Origin: Saprospiraceae bacterium
GTDB lineage: Bacteria; Bacteroidota; Bacteroidia; Chitinophagales; Saprospiraceae
Assembly (NCBI GenBank): GCA_029262995.1
Contig: JAJCYH010000004.1
Coordinates: 104,617-168,616, forward strand
Length of the DNA: 64,000 nt
Direction: 5' to 3'
Each line of letters opens with the position of its first letter. The stretch's first letter is position 1. A model generated the notes under the pieces. The model ran no database searches and had not been told where the DNA came from. It worked only from the letters and a program-made list of their open reading frames with translations. Below are positions 47,567-58,200 of the stretch, piece by piece. A program made the position numbers and the translations under genes.

Positions 47567-48625
47567 ATGATAAGTGCTAAAATTGCAGGATTAGGGTTTT
47601 ATGTCCCGGAGCGCATCGTAACGAATGATGAATTGGCTCAATATATGGATACATCAGATGAATGGATTCAAGAGAGAACTGGAATCAAGGAAAGAAGGTA
47701 TGCCTCAAAACATAATGAATCTACAACTTCAATGGCCAAGATAGCTTCAGAAATAGCGATTCAACGTGCAGGTCTTGACAAGAAAGATATTGATTTCATA
47801 ATTTTCGCAACCCTTAGTCCAGATTATTACTTTCCTGGTTGTGGTGTTTTGTTACAAAGGGAATTGGGTATTACAAAGACTGAAATAGGTGCTTTAGATA
47901 TTAGAAATCAATGTTCAGGATTTATATATGGATTATCTGTTGCAGATCAGTTTATTAAAAGTGGGATGTATAAAAACATATTACTCGTCGGATCAGAAAA
48001 ACATTCAATGGGTCTGGATTATTCAACGGAAGGTAGAAATGTTACGGTCATTTTTGGCGATGGTGCTGGTGCCGTTGTAATCCAGGCAACGGAAGAAGAA
48101 GGAAAGGGAATACTAACAACCCACCTTCATTCAGATGGTACTCACGCTGAAGAGCTGGCATTCATAAGTCCTGGTGCACATGGCGGGTACTTTGGAGATC
48201 AAGAGAAATATGGCTTTCCAAGTGAAGACACGCCTGGTGGATTGTTTCTAACGCAAAAAATGATCGATGATGGTAAGATTTTTCCAAACATGAACGGTCA
48301 ATTGGTTTTTAAAAATGCTGTTGTGAAATTTACTAAAGTGATCAAAGAGGCATTGGCTAAAACGAAGTTAAAACCTGAAGATATATCTTTGTTAGTTCCT
48401 CATCAAGCAAATTTAAGAATTAGCCAGTTTGTTCAAAAAACATTTGGATTACGTGACGAACAGGTACAAAATAATATTGAGAAATATGGTAACACAACAG
48501 CAGCATCTATTCCTATTGCGTTAACTGAAGCATGGGAAGAAGGAAAGGTAAACGATGGTGATTTAATATGCCTGGCCGCATTTGGTTCAGGTTTCACATG
48601 GGGAAGTGCATTAATAAGATGGTAG
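47567..48625 (+). CDS. fabH: 3-oxoacyl-ACP synthase III family protein
   Basis: Condensing enzyme of 352 residues from the ATG at 47567 (MISAKIAGLGFYVPERIV); the longer frame from 47519 adds an unrelated N-terminus. The triad Cys116 (NQCSGFIYG), His279 (VPHQANLR) and Asn309 (YGNTTAASIP) is intact. It is some 20-30 residues longer than typical FabH, so it may be a specialised paralogue, for example supplying a branched or long acyl chain. It overlaps bshB1 by seven bases and is divergent from the lipid operon. Confidence 0.88.
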   Translation: MISAKIAGLGFYVPERIVTNDELAQYMDTSDEWIQERTGIKERRYASKHNESTTSMAKIASEIAIQRAGLDKKDIDFIIFATLSPDYYFPGCGVLLQRELGITKTEIGALDIRNQCSGFIYGLSVADQFIKSGMYKNILLVGSEKHSMGLDYSTEGRNVTVIFGDGAGAVVIQATEEEGKGILTTHLHSDGTHAEELAFISPGAHGGYFGDQEKYGFPSEDTPGGLFLTQKMIDDGKIFPNMNGQLVFKNAVVKFTKVIKEALAKTKLKPEDISLLVPHQANLRISQFVQKTFGLRDEQVQNNIEKYGNTTAASIPIALTEAWEEGKVNDGDLICLAAFGSGFTWGSALIRW

Positions 48626-49344
48626 AAAACAATTTAGACATTTTAGCAATTGGCGTGCATCCTGATGATGTAGAATTAGGATGTGGAGCAACATTGATAA
48701 AGCATGTTGACCTAGGATACAAAGTGGGTATTTTAGATCTAACGAAAGGAGAACTGGGCACACGAGGTAATGCCGAGTTAAGATTAAAGGAGGCTAATGA
48801 TGCAAAAGACTATGCTGGAATATCATTTAGAGAAAATATTGGTCTTTCGGATGGGTTTTTTGTAAATGATATGGACTCAAAAATTTCGATAATTGAAATC
48901 CTAAGAAAATATAAACCTAAGATAGTCCTAGCAAACGCTATAAGAGATAGGCATCCAGATCATGGTAAAGCAGCTACACTAGTCAAAGAAGCCTGTTTCC
49001 TGTCGGGATTGGCAAAAATTGAAACCTTTATGAAGGGAGTATCACAGGAAAAATGGAGACCTGAAAATGTTTATCATTATATTCAGGACTACAATGTTGA
49101 ACCAGATTTTGTCATTGATGTATCGGGTTATCTGGAAAGAAAATTTGAGATGATTGCATGTTTTAAGTCTCAATTTTATGATCCGACATCTCACGAAGTA
49201 GAAACGCCAATTTCATCCAAGCAATTTATGGATCATTTATTAGGAAGAGCTGTCGCTCACGGAAGGCGCATTGGTGCACAACATGGAGAAGGATTTACTA
49301 CCTATGAGTATATTGGTGCTGATGATCTGTTTAAAATACGTTAG
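48619..49344 (+). CDS. bshB1: Bacillithiol biosynthesis deacetylase BshB1
   Basis: Zinc-dependent deacetylase of the LmbE/PIG-L fold, 241 residues; it removes acetate from GlcNAc-malate in bacillithiol synthesis. The metal motif GVHPDDVELGCGAT is at about 11-24, then LDLTKGELGTRG, RDRHPDHGKA and the late FYDPTSHEVETPISS and GRAVAHGRRIGAQHGEGF segments (landmarks only). The start ATG at 48619 lies inside the last codons of fabH, so translation is coupled. bshA and bshC are not in this window. Confidence 0.93.
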   Translation: MVENNLDILAIGVHPDDVELGCGATLIKHVDLGYKVGILDLTKGELGTRGNAELRLKEANDAKDYAGISFRENIGLSDGFFVNDMDSKISIIEILRKYKPKIVLANAIRDRHPDHGKAATLVKEACFLSGLAKIETFMKGVSQEKWRPENVYHYIQDYNVEPDFVIDVSGYLERKFEMIACFKSQFYDPTSHEVETPISSKQFMDHLLGRAVAHGRRIGAQHGEGFTTYEYIGADDLFKIR

Positions 49345-49348
49345 ATCA

Positions 49349-49705
49349 TTATCTATTCTCCAGTTGAATCAACTTATAGGCAGGTATTTTGTACTCTAAT
49401 TGATCTACATATTGAACTGTGCCAAGTCTTAATCTGATTGGGAAATGGGTATTCTTTGAAAGGCTATTTTCTATTTTGCAAAAAGCTCCAAGATGATTAA
49501 AAGAGTAGGGGATTAAATTATTGCAATTGTTTTTTTTGAGCAGACTTATATGGTTATTAGCAGGATATAATATTACATCTAGTTTTTGATATTTTTCAAA
49601 TTCAAGTGCTGATTTTTGGCTTAAAGCCAAAAAAGGAAAAAATAGAATTGATAGGAATATGACTTTATTGATATTTGGCTTTTTTACTACCGTCATAAAT
49701 TTCAT
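49349..49705 (-). CDS. Small secreted protein, unknown function
   Basis: A 118-residue product with an N-terminal signal (VIFLSILFFPFLALSQ) and a small mature domain containing two cysteines. The frame overlaps the 3' end of the RNA methyltransferase gene by 41 bp, so the real start could be the second ATG at 49696. No family recognised. Confidence 0.5.
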   Translation of the reverse strand: MKFMTVVKKPNINKVIFLSILFFPFLALSQKSALEFEKYQKLDVILYPANNHISLLKKNNCNNLIPYSFNHLGAFCKIENSLSKNTHFPIRLRLGTVQYVDQLEYKIPAYKLIQLENR

Positions 49706-50804
49706 ATTTATAGAGTTTCACATCCGTGCCACCATGATTTAAAGCTATTCTTTTACTTGTTTGTAAGCCTAAGTTTTTAATTGCCTCCGCATTCCCACTG
49801 ACGATCCAAGCTTCAGATCCTTGCCATCGGGTTTTAAGTGTATCACCAATATTTTTATAATAGGCATAAATATTGTCAACTTCGATTCTTTTGTTGTAAG
49901 GAGGATTCATGAAAAGAATTTTATCGGCTTCTCCTGGAATGGTAAAAAAGTCTCTATTGTATATTTGAACCTTTTCCTTAAAAGGAAATTTTTGAAGGTT
50001 CTTTTTTGTGTCACGTACGGCCAATGGGTTAATATCACTGGCAGACAGTTCAATTTCGGGAAAATGAATATTAGAATCTGCCGTCTCTTTAACCATGTTC
50101 CAGATGTCGGGGTAAAACTCTTCCCATTTTGTAAAAGCGAAATTGTTATTGAACATGCCTGGAGGAATATTTGATGCAATCATTAATGCTTCAGTAATAA
50201 ATGTACCAGAACCAGACATCGGATCATGAAAAGCCTTGGTCTGTTCCCATCCTGACAACTTGATAATTCCTGCTGCTAATACTTCATTTAGAGGGGCCTT
50301 ATATTGTCTGTATTTGTAGTTTCTTAAATGCAGGGATCTACCAGAACTGTCTAGTGATATATTGACCTCATTATTGCTGATATGCAAATCGATTAATACG
50401 TCAGAATTTCTTGTGTCAATGGAAGGTCTTGTACCGTATTTTTCAGTCAATTGATCTACAATAGCGTCTTTAGTTCTGTAAATGGCAAATTGACTGTGGT
50501 TAAAGAGTTCACCAGAAATTGTTCCATTGATTGAAAAGGTTTTGCCTTCTGCAATATATGGTGCCCAGGAAACGGATTTAACAAGATCATAAAGATCTTC
50601 TTGAGTTTCAATAGATGCACTTTTAACAGGAAGTAATACTCTAAGTGCAGTTCTAAGCATATAATTGCACTTATACAGTTGTGCCCAGTTTCCTTCGCAA
50701 CTTACCGCTCTTTTTAATATTTGAATGTTAAGCAGTTGAAGATCTTCTAGCTCTTTCGCCAAAACTTCTTCGAAGCCCTCCATTGTTTTGATGATCAGTT
50801 GCAT
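49665..50804 (-). CDS. THUMP-domain 23S rRNA (guanine-N2) methyltransferase (RlmL-like)
   Basis: Class I SAM-dependent RNA methyltransferase of 379 residues. It begins with a ferredoxin-like/THUMP region (MEGFEEVLAKELEDL then SVSWAPYIAEGKTFSIN), followed by RRSLHLRNYKYRQYKAPLNE-type linker and the catalytic domain with DPMSGSGTFITEA (SAM loop), ASDINPLAV and NPPYNKR (target-base motif). This is the RlmL N-half architecture; the RlmK half is absent. G2445 of 23S rRNA is the likely target. The next upstream gene ends three bases away. Confidence 0.88.
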   Translation of the reverse strand: MQLIIKTMEGFEEVLAKELEDLQLLNIQILKRAVSCEGNWAQLYKCNYMLRTALRVLLPVKSASIETQEDLYDLVKSVSWAPYIAEGKTFSINGTISGELFNHSQFAIYRTKDAIVDQLTEKYGTRPSIDTRNSDVLIDLHISNNEVNISLDSSGRSLHLRNYKYRQYKAPLNEVLAAGIIKLSGWEQTKAFHDPMSGSGTFITEALMIASNIPPGMFNNNFAFTKWEEFYPDIWNMVKETADSNIHFPEIELSASDINPLAVRDTKKNLQKFPFKEKVQIYNRDFFTIPGEADKILFMNPPYNKRIEVDNIYAYYKNIGDTLKTRWQGSEAWIVSGNAEAIKNLGLQTSKRIALNHGGTDVKLYKYEIYDGSKKAKYQ

Positions 50805-50807
50805 GTT

Positions 50808-52445
50808 TTATGTTTGAATGACACCTACATTAAATTTTTCTATAGGAGCTTTTGAGCAAGCTTCTAAGGCTTGTGAAATTTTTACTCTAGTTTCTCTAGG
50901 ATCTATTATTGCATCCACCCAAAGTCTAGAAGCTGCATAATAGGCAGTGGTTTCTTCTTCGTATTTGGATTTTATTTGTTCAAAAATTTCTTTTTCTTTT
51001 TCTTCATCAGCAGGAAGACCCTTTCTCTTTAAAGTTGCTACTTCAATCTGCGTCATCACCTTTGCAGCTTGTTCTCCTCCCATTACAGCAATCTTTGCAG
51101 TAGGCCAAGCCAAAATAAACCTTGGATCATAGGCTTTTCCACACATAGCATAATTGCCTGCTCCATACGAATTTCCGATAACGATAGATATTTTTGGAAC
51201 AGTACTGTTAGATACAGCATTTACCATTTTGGCTCCGTCTTTAATTATTCCTCCATGCTCTGACCGTTTACCTACCATAAAGCCTGTTACATCATGGAAG
51301 AAAATAAGAGGTATTTTCTTTTGATTACAATTCATAATAAATCGAGTTGCCTTATCAGCTGAATCAGAATAAATGACACCACCAAATTGCATCTCGCCTT
51401 TAGCATTTTTAGTGACCAGTCGATTATTAGCAACAATACCAACTGACCAACCATCAATCCTCGCATAGGCAGTAATGATTGTTTGCCCATAATCTTGCTT
51501 ATAATAATTTAGTGAACTTTTATCTACTATACGCTTTAAAAGTTCTGCTGTATCATAAGGTTTGTTGGATTGTTCTGGGAATATTCCTAATATTTCTTCT
51601 TTAGCAAATTCTGGTTCTTCGCCTTTAATTCTATTTAGACCCGCATCAGGTATGTTTCCCATTTTGGAAACTATATCCCTGATTTTATCTAGGGCTTCTT
51701 CATCTGTTTTAACCTTATAGTCACAGACGCCCGAAATTTCGGTTTGTGTTGTTGCACCTCCTAATGTCTCTTTGTCAACAGTTTCACCGATGGCTGCTTT
51801 TACCAAATATGGTCCAGCTAGGAAAATAGAACCGGTACCTTCTACAATTATGGACTCATCAGACATGATAGGGAGATATGCTCCACCTGCTACGCAAGAA
51901 CCCATGATAGCGGCAATCTGAGGAATACCCATCCCTGACATGACGGCATTGTTACGGAAGATTCTTCCGAAATGTTCCTTATCCGGAAATATTTCATTTT
52001 GCATGGGAAGGAATACGCCTGCACTGTCAACCAAATAGATTATTGGCAAATGATTTTCCATTGCTATTTCCTGTGCTCTTAGGTTTTTCTTACCGGTCAT
52101 CGGAAACCATGCACCAGCTTTAACTGTGGCATCATTGGCAACAACCATACAATTTCTGCCATGAATTTTACCTATACCAACGACAACGCCAGCAGCAGGA
52201 GCTCCTCCATGTTCTTCATACATACCATAGGCAGCGAAGGCTCCTATTTCTAGAAAGCTGTTCTCATCAATAAGATAATCTACTCTTTCACGAGCAGACA
52301 TTTTGCCTTGAGCTTTTAACTTTTCCAATCTCTTCTTACCGCCTCCAAGTTCTATTTCTTCAAGTTTGAAGTTGAGTTTTGAAATAGCTTGTAGCAAACA
52401 GTCTTCGTTTTTATTGAATCCTATATCTAATGTTTCTTTTGTCAT
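50808..52445 (-). CDS. Acyl-CoA carboxylase beta subunit (methylcrotonyl-CoA type)
   Basis: Carboxyltransferase subunit of a biotin-dependent acyl-CoA carboxylase, 545 residues. Blocks such as DSAGVFLPMQNEIFPDKEHFGRIF (landmarks F-L-P-M-Q and H-F-G-R-I-F), MGSCVAGGAYLP, the second-half TGFMVGKRSEHGG and IGNSYGAGNYAMCG match 3-methylcrotonyl-CoA carboxylase beta rather than propionyl-CoA carboxylase. The biotin-carrying alpha subunit is not nearby. Leucine degradation would fit the isovaleryl-type dehydrogenase at 1977, but the link is speculative. Confidence 0.88.
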   Translation of the reverse strand: MTKETLDIGFNKNEDCLLQAISKLNFKLEEIELGGGKKRLEKLKAQGKMSARERVDYLIDENSFLEIGAFAAYGMYEEHGGAPAAGVVVGIGKIHGRNCMVVANDATVKAGAWFPMTGKKNLRAQEIAMENHLPIIYLVDSAGVFLPMQNEIFPDKEHFGRIFRNNAVMSGMGIPQIAAIMGSCVAGGAYLPIMSDESIIVEGTGSIFLAGPYLVKAAIGETVDKETLGGATTQTEISGVCDYKVKTDEEALDKIRDIVSKMGNIPDAGLNRIKGEEPEFAKEEILGIFPEQSNKPYDTAELLKRIVDKSSLNYYKQDYGQTIITAYARIDGWSVGIVANNRLVTKNAKGEMQFGGVIYSDSADKATRFIMNCNQKKIPLIFFHDVTGFMVGKRSEHGGIIKDGAKMVNAVSNSTVPKISIVIGNSYGAGNYAMCGKAYDPRFILAWPTAKIAVMGGEQAAKVMTQIEVATLKRKGLPADEEKEKEIFEQIKSKYEEETTAYYAASRLWVDAIIDPRETRVKISQALEACSKAPIEKFNVGVIQT

Positions 52446-53093
52446 TTATGCCCTTGTCATTATAATTGAACAACTGATTGCTGGAATGAGAGGAGTGATA
52501 ATATTCAAATTGATGATGAAACTATTTTCATCTATGAATTCTCCATTGCCAGTTACTGTAATCGATACTGGAAAAGGTATGTTTGGTATCTCAACAGTAG
52601 TGGATGTTAATGGCAAGTTAAAACTTCCATTGCTAGGGTTGACAATTATGTTTTCACCGGAAGTTAAGGCATTGGTTTGTGTAATAATAACATTATTGAT
52701 ATTGTCAGGGTCGGCAGAAATGATGGCTAAAGCCATTAAGAATTCCTCCGGAACTTGTGATGTATCTATTAAATCTATAAGTTCTGCAAGGCAAACTTCA
52801 AAGCTACCAGAATATGTCCCAAAATATTTAGCTCTAATTTCTGTATCGCAAAAACCTCCTTCATAACCATCGTCACAAGTGCAATCACCAGTAACCGGAT
52901 CACAATTGCCATTATTACAATTGACAGAATCGCAAATATTGATTTGGCAATTAGCTCCGGAGTAACCATCATTACACAGGCAATCTCCTTCCACGCAAGT
53001 ACCATTAGGGCCGCAGACTACATCATCACAAGGGTCTCCACAAGCGACAAATGCAAGGACTAACAGTAAGGGAATATTTTTTAGAAATTTCAT
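52446..53093 (-). CDS. EGF-like domain lipoprotein
   Basis: A 215-residue lipoprotein. The signal ends LVLAFVACGD (Cys near residue 18), then come two or three EGF-like modules with the Cys pattern of DCLCNDGYSGANC and DCTCDDGYEGGFCDTE. The C-terminal 130 residues are Asn/Ile/Thr-rich and beta-like. EGF-like modules of this type occur in Bacteroidota surface lipoproteins. Its stop abuts the start of the carboxylase gene. Calcium binding is possible but not proven by residues seen. Confidence 0.8.
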   Translation of the reverse strand: MKFLKNIPLLLVLAFVACGDPCDDVVCGPNGTCVEGDCLCNDGYSGANCQINICDSVNCNNGNCDPVTGDCTCDDGYEGGFCDTEIRAKYFGTYSGSFEVCLAELIDLIDTSQVPEEFLMALAIISADPDNINNVIITQTNALTSGENIIVNPSNGSFNLPLTSTTVEIPNIPFPVSITVTGNGEFIDENSFIINLNIITPLIPAISCSIIMTRA

Positions 53094-53104
53094 ATTTTAG
53101 TATT

Positions 53105-54082
53105 TTAATTAATAAAACCGTTGGCTTTCATCCAATCATCATTATATATTTTTCCAATATAGCGTGAGCCATGATCATGAAAAATTACAACCACAACAGA
53201 ATCATCATTTAATTGATCCTGTAATTGTAATAATCCTGCCACTGCTGAACCACAGCTGTAACCTAACAGTAATCCTTCCTCCAGTGCTAATCTTCTTGTC
53301 ATTATAGCACCATCTTTATCAGTAACTTTTTCAAAATGATCAATAATGCTAAAGTCAATATTTGCTGGAATAATATCTTCGCCTATGCCTTCTGTGATAT
53401 AAGGATAAATCTCAGTTTCATCAATTTCGCCGGTTTCATGATATTTTTTTAATGCGGAGCCATAAGTATCAATACCCCATATTTTGATATTTGGATTTTG
53501 TTCTTTTAAATATTTGCCTGTTCCTGAAATTGTTCCTCCTGTTCCTACGCCGACGACAAGGTGAGTTATTTTCCCTTCTGTTTGCTTCCAAATTTCCGGT
53601 CCGGTTGAAAGGTAATGTGCTTCTCTATTAGAAAGATTATCATATTGATTGCACCAAATAGAGTTAGGCGTTTCCTTGCTTAATTTTTCTGCTACACTGT
53701 AGTATGATCTTGGATCATTGGCTGACACATTTGTAGGACATACAATAACCTCAGCGCCGACAGCTCTCAGTATATCCATTTTTTCTTTCGATTGTTTATC
53801 CGAAGTTGTAAATATACATTTGTATCCCTTTACACAGGCAGCCAAAGCGATACCCATACCAGTATTCCCAGAAGTACACTCTATAATTGTCCCACCAGGT
53901 TTTAAAGAACCGTTTTTTTCAGCATCTTCCACCATTTTAAGAGCCATTCGGTCTTTTATAGAATGTCCAGGGTTAAAGCTTTCAACTTTACCCAAAACAA
54001 GACCTTTTGCATTCTTTGTGATCTTGTTTATTTTGATTAATGGAGTATTACCTATAGTTTCCAGTATGTTATTATAAATCAT
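53105..54082 (-). CDS. Cystathionine beta-synthase-like PLP enzyme, catalytic core only
   Basis: Fold-type II PLP enzyme of 325 residues. Lys43 in PGHSIKDR binds PLP; TSGNTGMGIALAA is the substrate loop, GVGTGGTISGTG the phosphate loop and YSCGSAVAG follows. Sequence blocks (MALKMVEDAEKNGSLKPGGT, EGIGEDIIPANID) resemble cystathionine beta-synthase more than CysK, but the C-terminal CBS pair found in human CBS is missing. It makes cystathionine from serine and homocysteine, or cysteine from O-acetylserine. Confidence 0.87.
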   Translation of the reverse strand: MIYNNILETIGNTPLIKINKITKNAKGLVLGKVESFNPGHSIKDRMALKMVEDAEKNGSLKPGGTIIECTSGNTGMGIALAACVKGYKCIFTTSDKQSKEKMDILRAVGAEVIVCPTNVSANDPRSYYSVAEKLSKETPNSIWCNQYDNLSNREAHYLSTGPEIWKQTEGKITHLVVGVGTGGTISGTGKYLKEQNPNIKIWGIDTYGSALKKYHETGEIDETEIYPYITEGIGEDIIPANIDFSIIDHFEKVTDKDGAIMTRRLALEEGLLLGYSCGSAVAGLLQLQDQLNDDSVVVVIFHDHGSRYIGKIYNDDWMKANGFIN

Positions 54083-54174
54083 TCATTCATTTTACACTAT
54101 AAAGATATATGGATTAGAATAAAAATTAGGATATCTACTCTTAATCTAACAATAAGCGAAAGCACAAATGTGAA

Positions 54175-55104
54175 TTACTCGTAATAAGTCATTAATATTT
54201 GAAAGCGGGAATCAAGTGCCCCAAGTTTTTGGGCGACAGCCTTGGAGATGATAATATCTATATCATTAGAGTATACATTATCTGGTATAGGACCGACTAC
54301 TTGTGCTATGGTAATGTATTTGGTAACTGGGTTTTGCAACTTTATTACCGATCCTACGCGAGCATATTTATGTAAAGCCAGTAAAGTCTCAGTATTTTCG
54401 TCTGCCTTATCCCATAGGGCGATGCCTTTATTACTAATAATTTCGGGAACAACTTCAATGGATTGGGTAGAATCAGATTGTAAGGCACTCAAACTATCTG
54501 ACTTTAGATTAGACAATTCTGCCGATATATTTTGTATTGAGTCAAGCTCAAAATGCGAGTCATCTTTCAGAATGAACATGGAATCCTGATTGATAAATTT
54601 TTCAGTTTGTAATTCTGTGGATGTTTTGATGTTTGGCCACCAGCCTACCAATAATTCTTGACCTATAGAAAGAGATAGTTTTTTTACTTGGTTTCTCACA
54701 ACAAGGTCTTCTATCTTTTGATTGAAATAGACATGTGAAATTTTAAATAGTGTTTCTTGCTTTTTTACTCGATAGATTACGGGTATATCGGATGTGGTAG
54801 AAGCCTTTCTACCTCTTAGTAAAAGTTCCGTTTGAATAGGTATAATAATTTGAGTCCCTAATGGAATGATTTGATTTTCTTGAAAACCATTCATGATCAA
54901 AAGATCTATATAGCTGATGCCAAAAAATCGGGCAAGACTATAAATCGTTTCTCCTGAACTTATGGTATGAGTGTAAAACGGGGATTGGTTTAAATCAACT
55001 TCTACAACAAAAGTGTCTTTATCTTCAAAGAGTCTGTGCCCCTGGCAGAATGTACCTTTTGCTTGTAAGCAAAATATAAAAAGTAAGATAAAGCGAAGGC
55101 ACAT
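54175..55104 (-). CDS. LysM-domain secreted protein
   Basis: A 309-residue exported protein with an N-terminal signal and two LysM peptidoglycan-binding modules: HTISSGETIYSLARFFGIS at about 46-64, and YRVKKQETLFKISHVYF near 113. A Ser/Gln-rich stretch (DSHFELDSIQNISAELSNL) links to a C-terminal domain with VGSVIKLQNPVTKYITIAQVVG and terminal RFQILMTYYE resembling a double-psi beta-barrel. Cell-wall anchoring or remodelling is likely. Confidence 0.82.
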   Translation of the reverse strand: MCLRFILLFIFCLQAKGTFCQGHRLFEDKDTFVVEVDLNQSPFYTHTISSGETIYSLARFFGISYIDLLIMNGFQENQIIPLGTQIIIPIQTELLLRGRKASTTSDIPVIYRVKKQETLFKISHVYFNQKIEDLVVRNQVKKLSLSIGQELLVGWWPNIKTSTELQTEKFINQDSMFILKDDSHFELDSIQNISAELSNLKSDSLSALQSDSTQSIEVVPEIISNKGIALWDKADENTETLLALHKYARVGSVIKLQNPVTKYITIAQVVGPIPDNVYSNDIDIIISKAVAQKLGALDSRFQILMTYYE

Positions 55105-55221
55105 AATGATTTTTATATTACAAATATATTTAATATATAATATCTAGGAAACCAATAAGGCCTTTTTAAGACTTTTTTAATTCAAAGGATGAATTAATCT
55201 GTAGTTATTTTGAAATTATTC

Positions 55222-58200
55222 CTAATCGAGGATTAGTACTTTGACAATAAACTGTTCTTTTCCTACATAGAAATTAAGGTAGTATTGGCCTTGATCTAAA
55301 TCGATCACATCAATGTTTAAGAGATTATTACCTTCGAAAAGTGTTTGTTTTTCTAGTGTCCTAACATGTTGACCTAAATTATTTACAAGAAAAGCTTCAA
55401 AGACTTGATCTTGGTCAACTGCGATTTGCAGATTTAAAAAATCTGTTGTAGGAATAGGGAAAATTTTATAAACTGTTGGCTTTTCTTCTTCCTGACCATC
55501 TTCATAAACTTTTATGATAATGATTGGACCATAGCTGTAGAGGCCATTTAAGTCAATCATCTTTAGACGGTAGTAGTATTCACCAGCAGGTATGGAATTT
55601 AAATCGTCAAAGGTATAGTAAAGAACTTCAGAGCTTGATCCAGCTGCTTCGACTTCTCCTATGGGTTTGAAATTCAAACTTTGCGTTAAGCTTCTTTCGA
55701 TGATAAATTTATCTGTGTTAAATTCAGATTCTGTTGTCCAAAACAATCTGTTTAATCTGTCATCATAAATCCGCTCACCCCAAAAGTCTACAAGCGTTAG
55801 GGGTAGAGAGCCAGCTAAACCAGCATCAATATAATCGATATGTTGTCCAGGGACTAAGGTTACTCTTGATGTTTTCATAGAGAAGGGATTAAAATCTGAA
55901 TCTATATCTTCAACGGCTACATTGGGACTTACAATATCTTTATGTTGTAAAATACCTGGTAGTACTAATTCTAAATAATAATCACCTTTTACAAGGTTAT
56001 CAAATAAATAGAATCCGTTTTCATCAGTAACTGTTTCTCTGATAAATGTATCCATGGTAAAATCATAGAGCTTAAGCGTTACACCTTCAACTCCATTATC
56101 AATCATTTGGTCATATCTGTCATCCAAACCGCCTAAGGCGTCTTCCCAAACAAAATCGCCAATGCTACCTCCTGGATATAATCCACCATCGCATGTTTTA
56201 ATTTTTTCACCTTTCTCAAGGTTGATCATATTTGTTGTACCGTACCCAAAAATATTTTCGATATCGCTGTCTTTATCATCGAAGTTGGTATTGTTAGAAC
56301 CATTAAACTTTGGAACAGTAATAACAAGATTTTCAGGGATTATAAACTTGACAAAGTATACACCTGAACTTAATCCGGTAAAGCGAAAGGATCCATTTGT
56401 TCCTGTTGACATAGTCTCAACAGGTATGAAAAAGTTACTTGAATTAAAAAGTTGAACTTCTATATTTTCAATTCCGGACTCGCTGTTGTCTTGATAGCCA
56501 TCTCCATTTGTATCCATCCAGACTCTGTCTCCTATTTCAGAGGTGTTATCTGGCACTTCAACTAATGTGAACACATCAAGTAATATTTTATCGAAATCGT
56601 CTTCGGAGTCATCACCATTGCCAGGTTCTGAATCAACATCTTGTTGATCTACTTTTACGACTTCTGCGATATTAAAGTAATCTCCAGTTGTTAATACTTC
56701 TACGTTTAAATTTAGTACCTGAGTTTTATTCGTTTCTAAGGAATCCAAATACCAAATACTTGTATTCGGGTTATAAGTGCCTTCAGTTGTTTGATGAGAG
56801 ATTAATTTGAAACCAGATCTAATAATTTCTAAGACTTCAATATTTGTTGCAGTAATTTCTCCTTTGTTTCCGACGAGCACAGAAAGTTCTATGGTGTCTC
56901 CTGTTTCAGGGTTGAAGTTGTCACTTGATTTATGAAGATATAAATCAATTTTACAATTATCAGAAACGACAACTTTTATTTCATCTTGATCAACACATAT
57001 GCCTGAACTAACGGTTACGGTATAACTGGTTGTAGCTGTTGGATTAACAATTATTGAGCTGGTTGTTTCTCCGGTACTCCAAAGATAATTCCCTCCAACA
57101 TCAATATCGTTCAATTCAACAGTTTGTCCTTCGCAAATTGTAATATCAGGTCCTAGGGAAAGATTTAAATTTTCTTCTACATTAACTGTAATCTGGTCAA
57201 AAGAAAGGCAAGATCCATATACAGCAGTCACATTATATTTGGTTGTATTGCCTGGGGTTACTATTCTTGAGGCACCTGTGATGCCGTCACTCCAGATTAC
57301 ATAGTCGAATATTCCTTGGACTCTAAGTTGAGTTGATCCACCTTGACATATTGTGATATCTGGTCCGAGGTTAATGTCACCTCCTCCATATTTAGTAAAT
57401 GTAATTTCATCTGTAGCTTGACATCCTGCATCAGATGTTATTGTTACTGAATATGTTTGGTTCGAAGTAGGTATAACATCTATGATGGGTCCCGATTCAC
57501 CAGTACTCCATACATATGTTCCTTCAGATCCAATCGTTTCTAAACTTACTAAAGCTTCTTCACAAAAAACAGAATTATTTAGGATCTCTACAAATGCATC
57601 TTCAACAAACACCCATATACTATCCGTTGCAACGCAGTTCGATGATGTTACGGTTAGTGTATATAAAGTAGGATCTTCAGGACTAACACTTATAGTATTG
57701 CTTGTGGACCCTGTATTCCATAAGTATTGACCTATGATATTGGACCGTAATTCAACAGATTTTCCTTCACAGAGATAAATGTCGACTCCTAGGTCTAAGT
57801 TCAAACTAGTATTTACATTGACAGTTATTTCATCTGTACTTGAACATGATCTGAAATCTGCAGTAGCTAAATATGTTGTTGTGTTTGTAGGTTGTACAAA
57901 ACGAGGGTTTTCAGAGCTGCCGTCATCCCAGCTTAAGCTTTGGTATAAGCCAAGTACTTCCAAACTGACTGTTTCACCTTCGCATATGTCAATGGCATCT
58001 TTGTCAAATAACTCTCTATCATCAAATTTTTGCATTGTAATTGAATCAACGTCTACACATCCTTCGCTAGTGGTAACTGTTACATAGTAGGTTGAATTGT
58101 TTACTGGGAATTGATTAATTGTTTGCCCTGTTTCACCTGTATTCCACACATATGTACCTTGAGACCCTTCACTATCCAATACCACCATTTCACCTAAACA

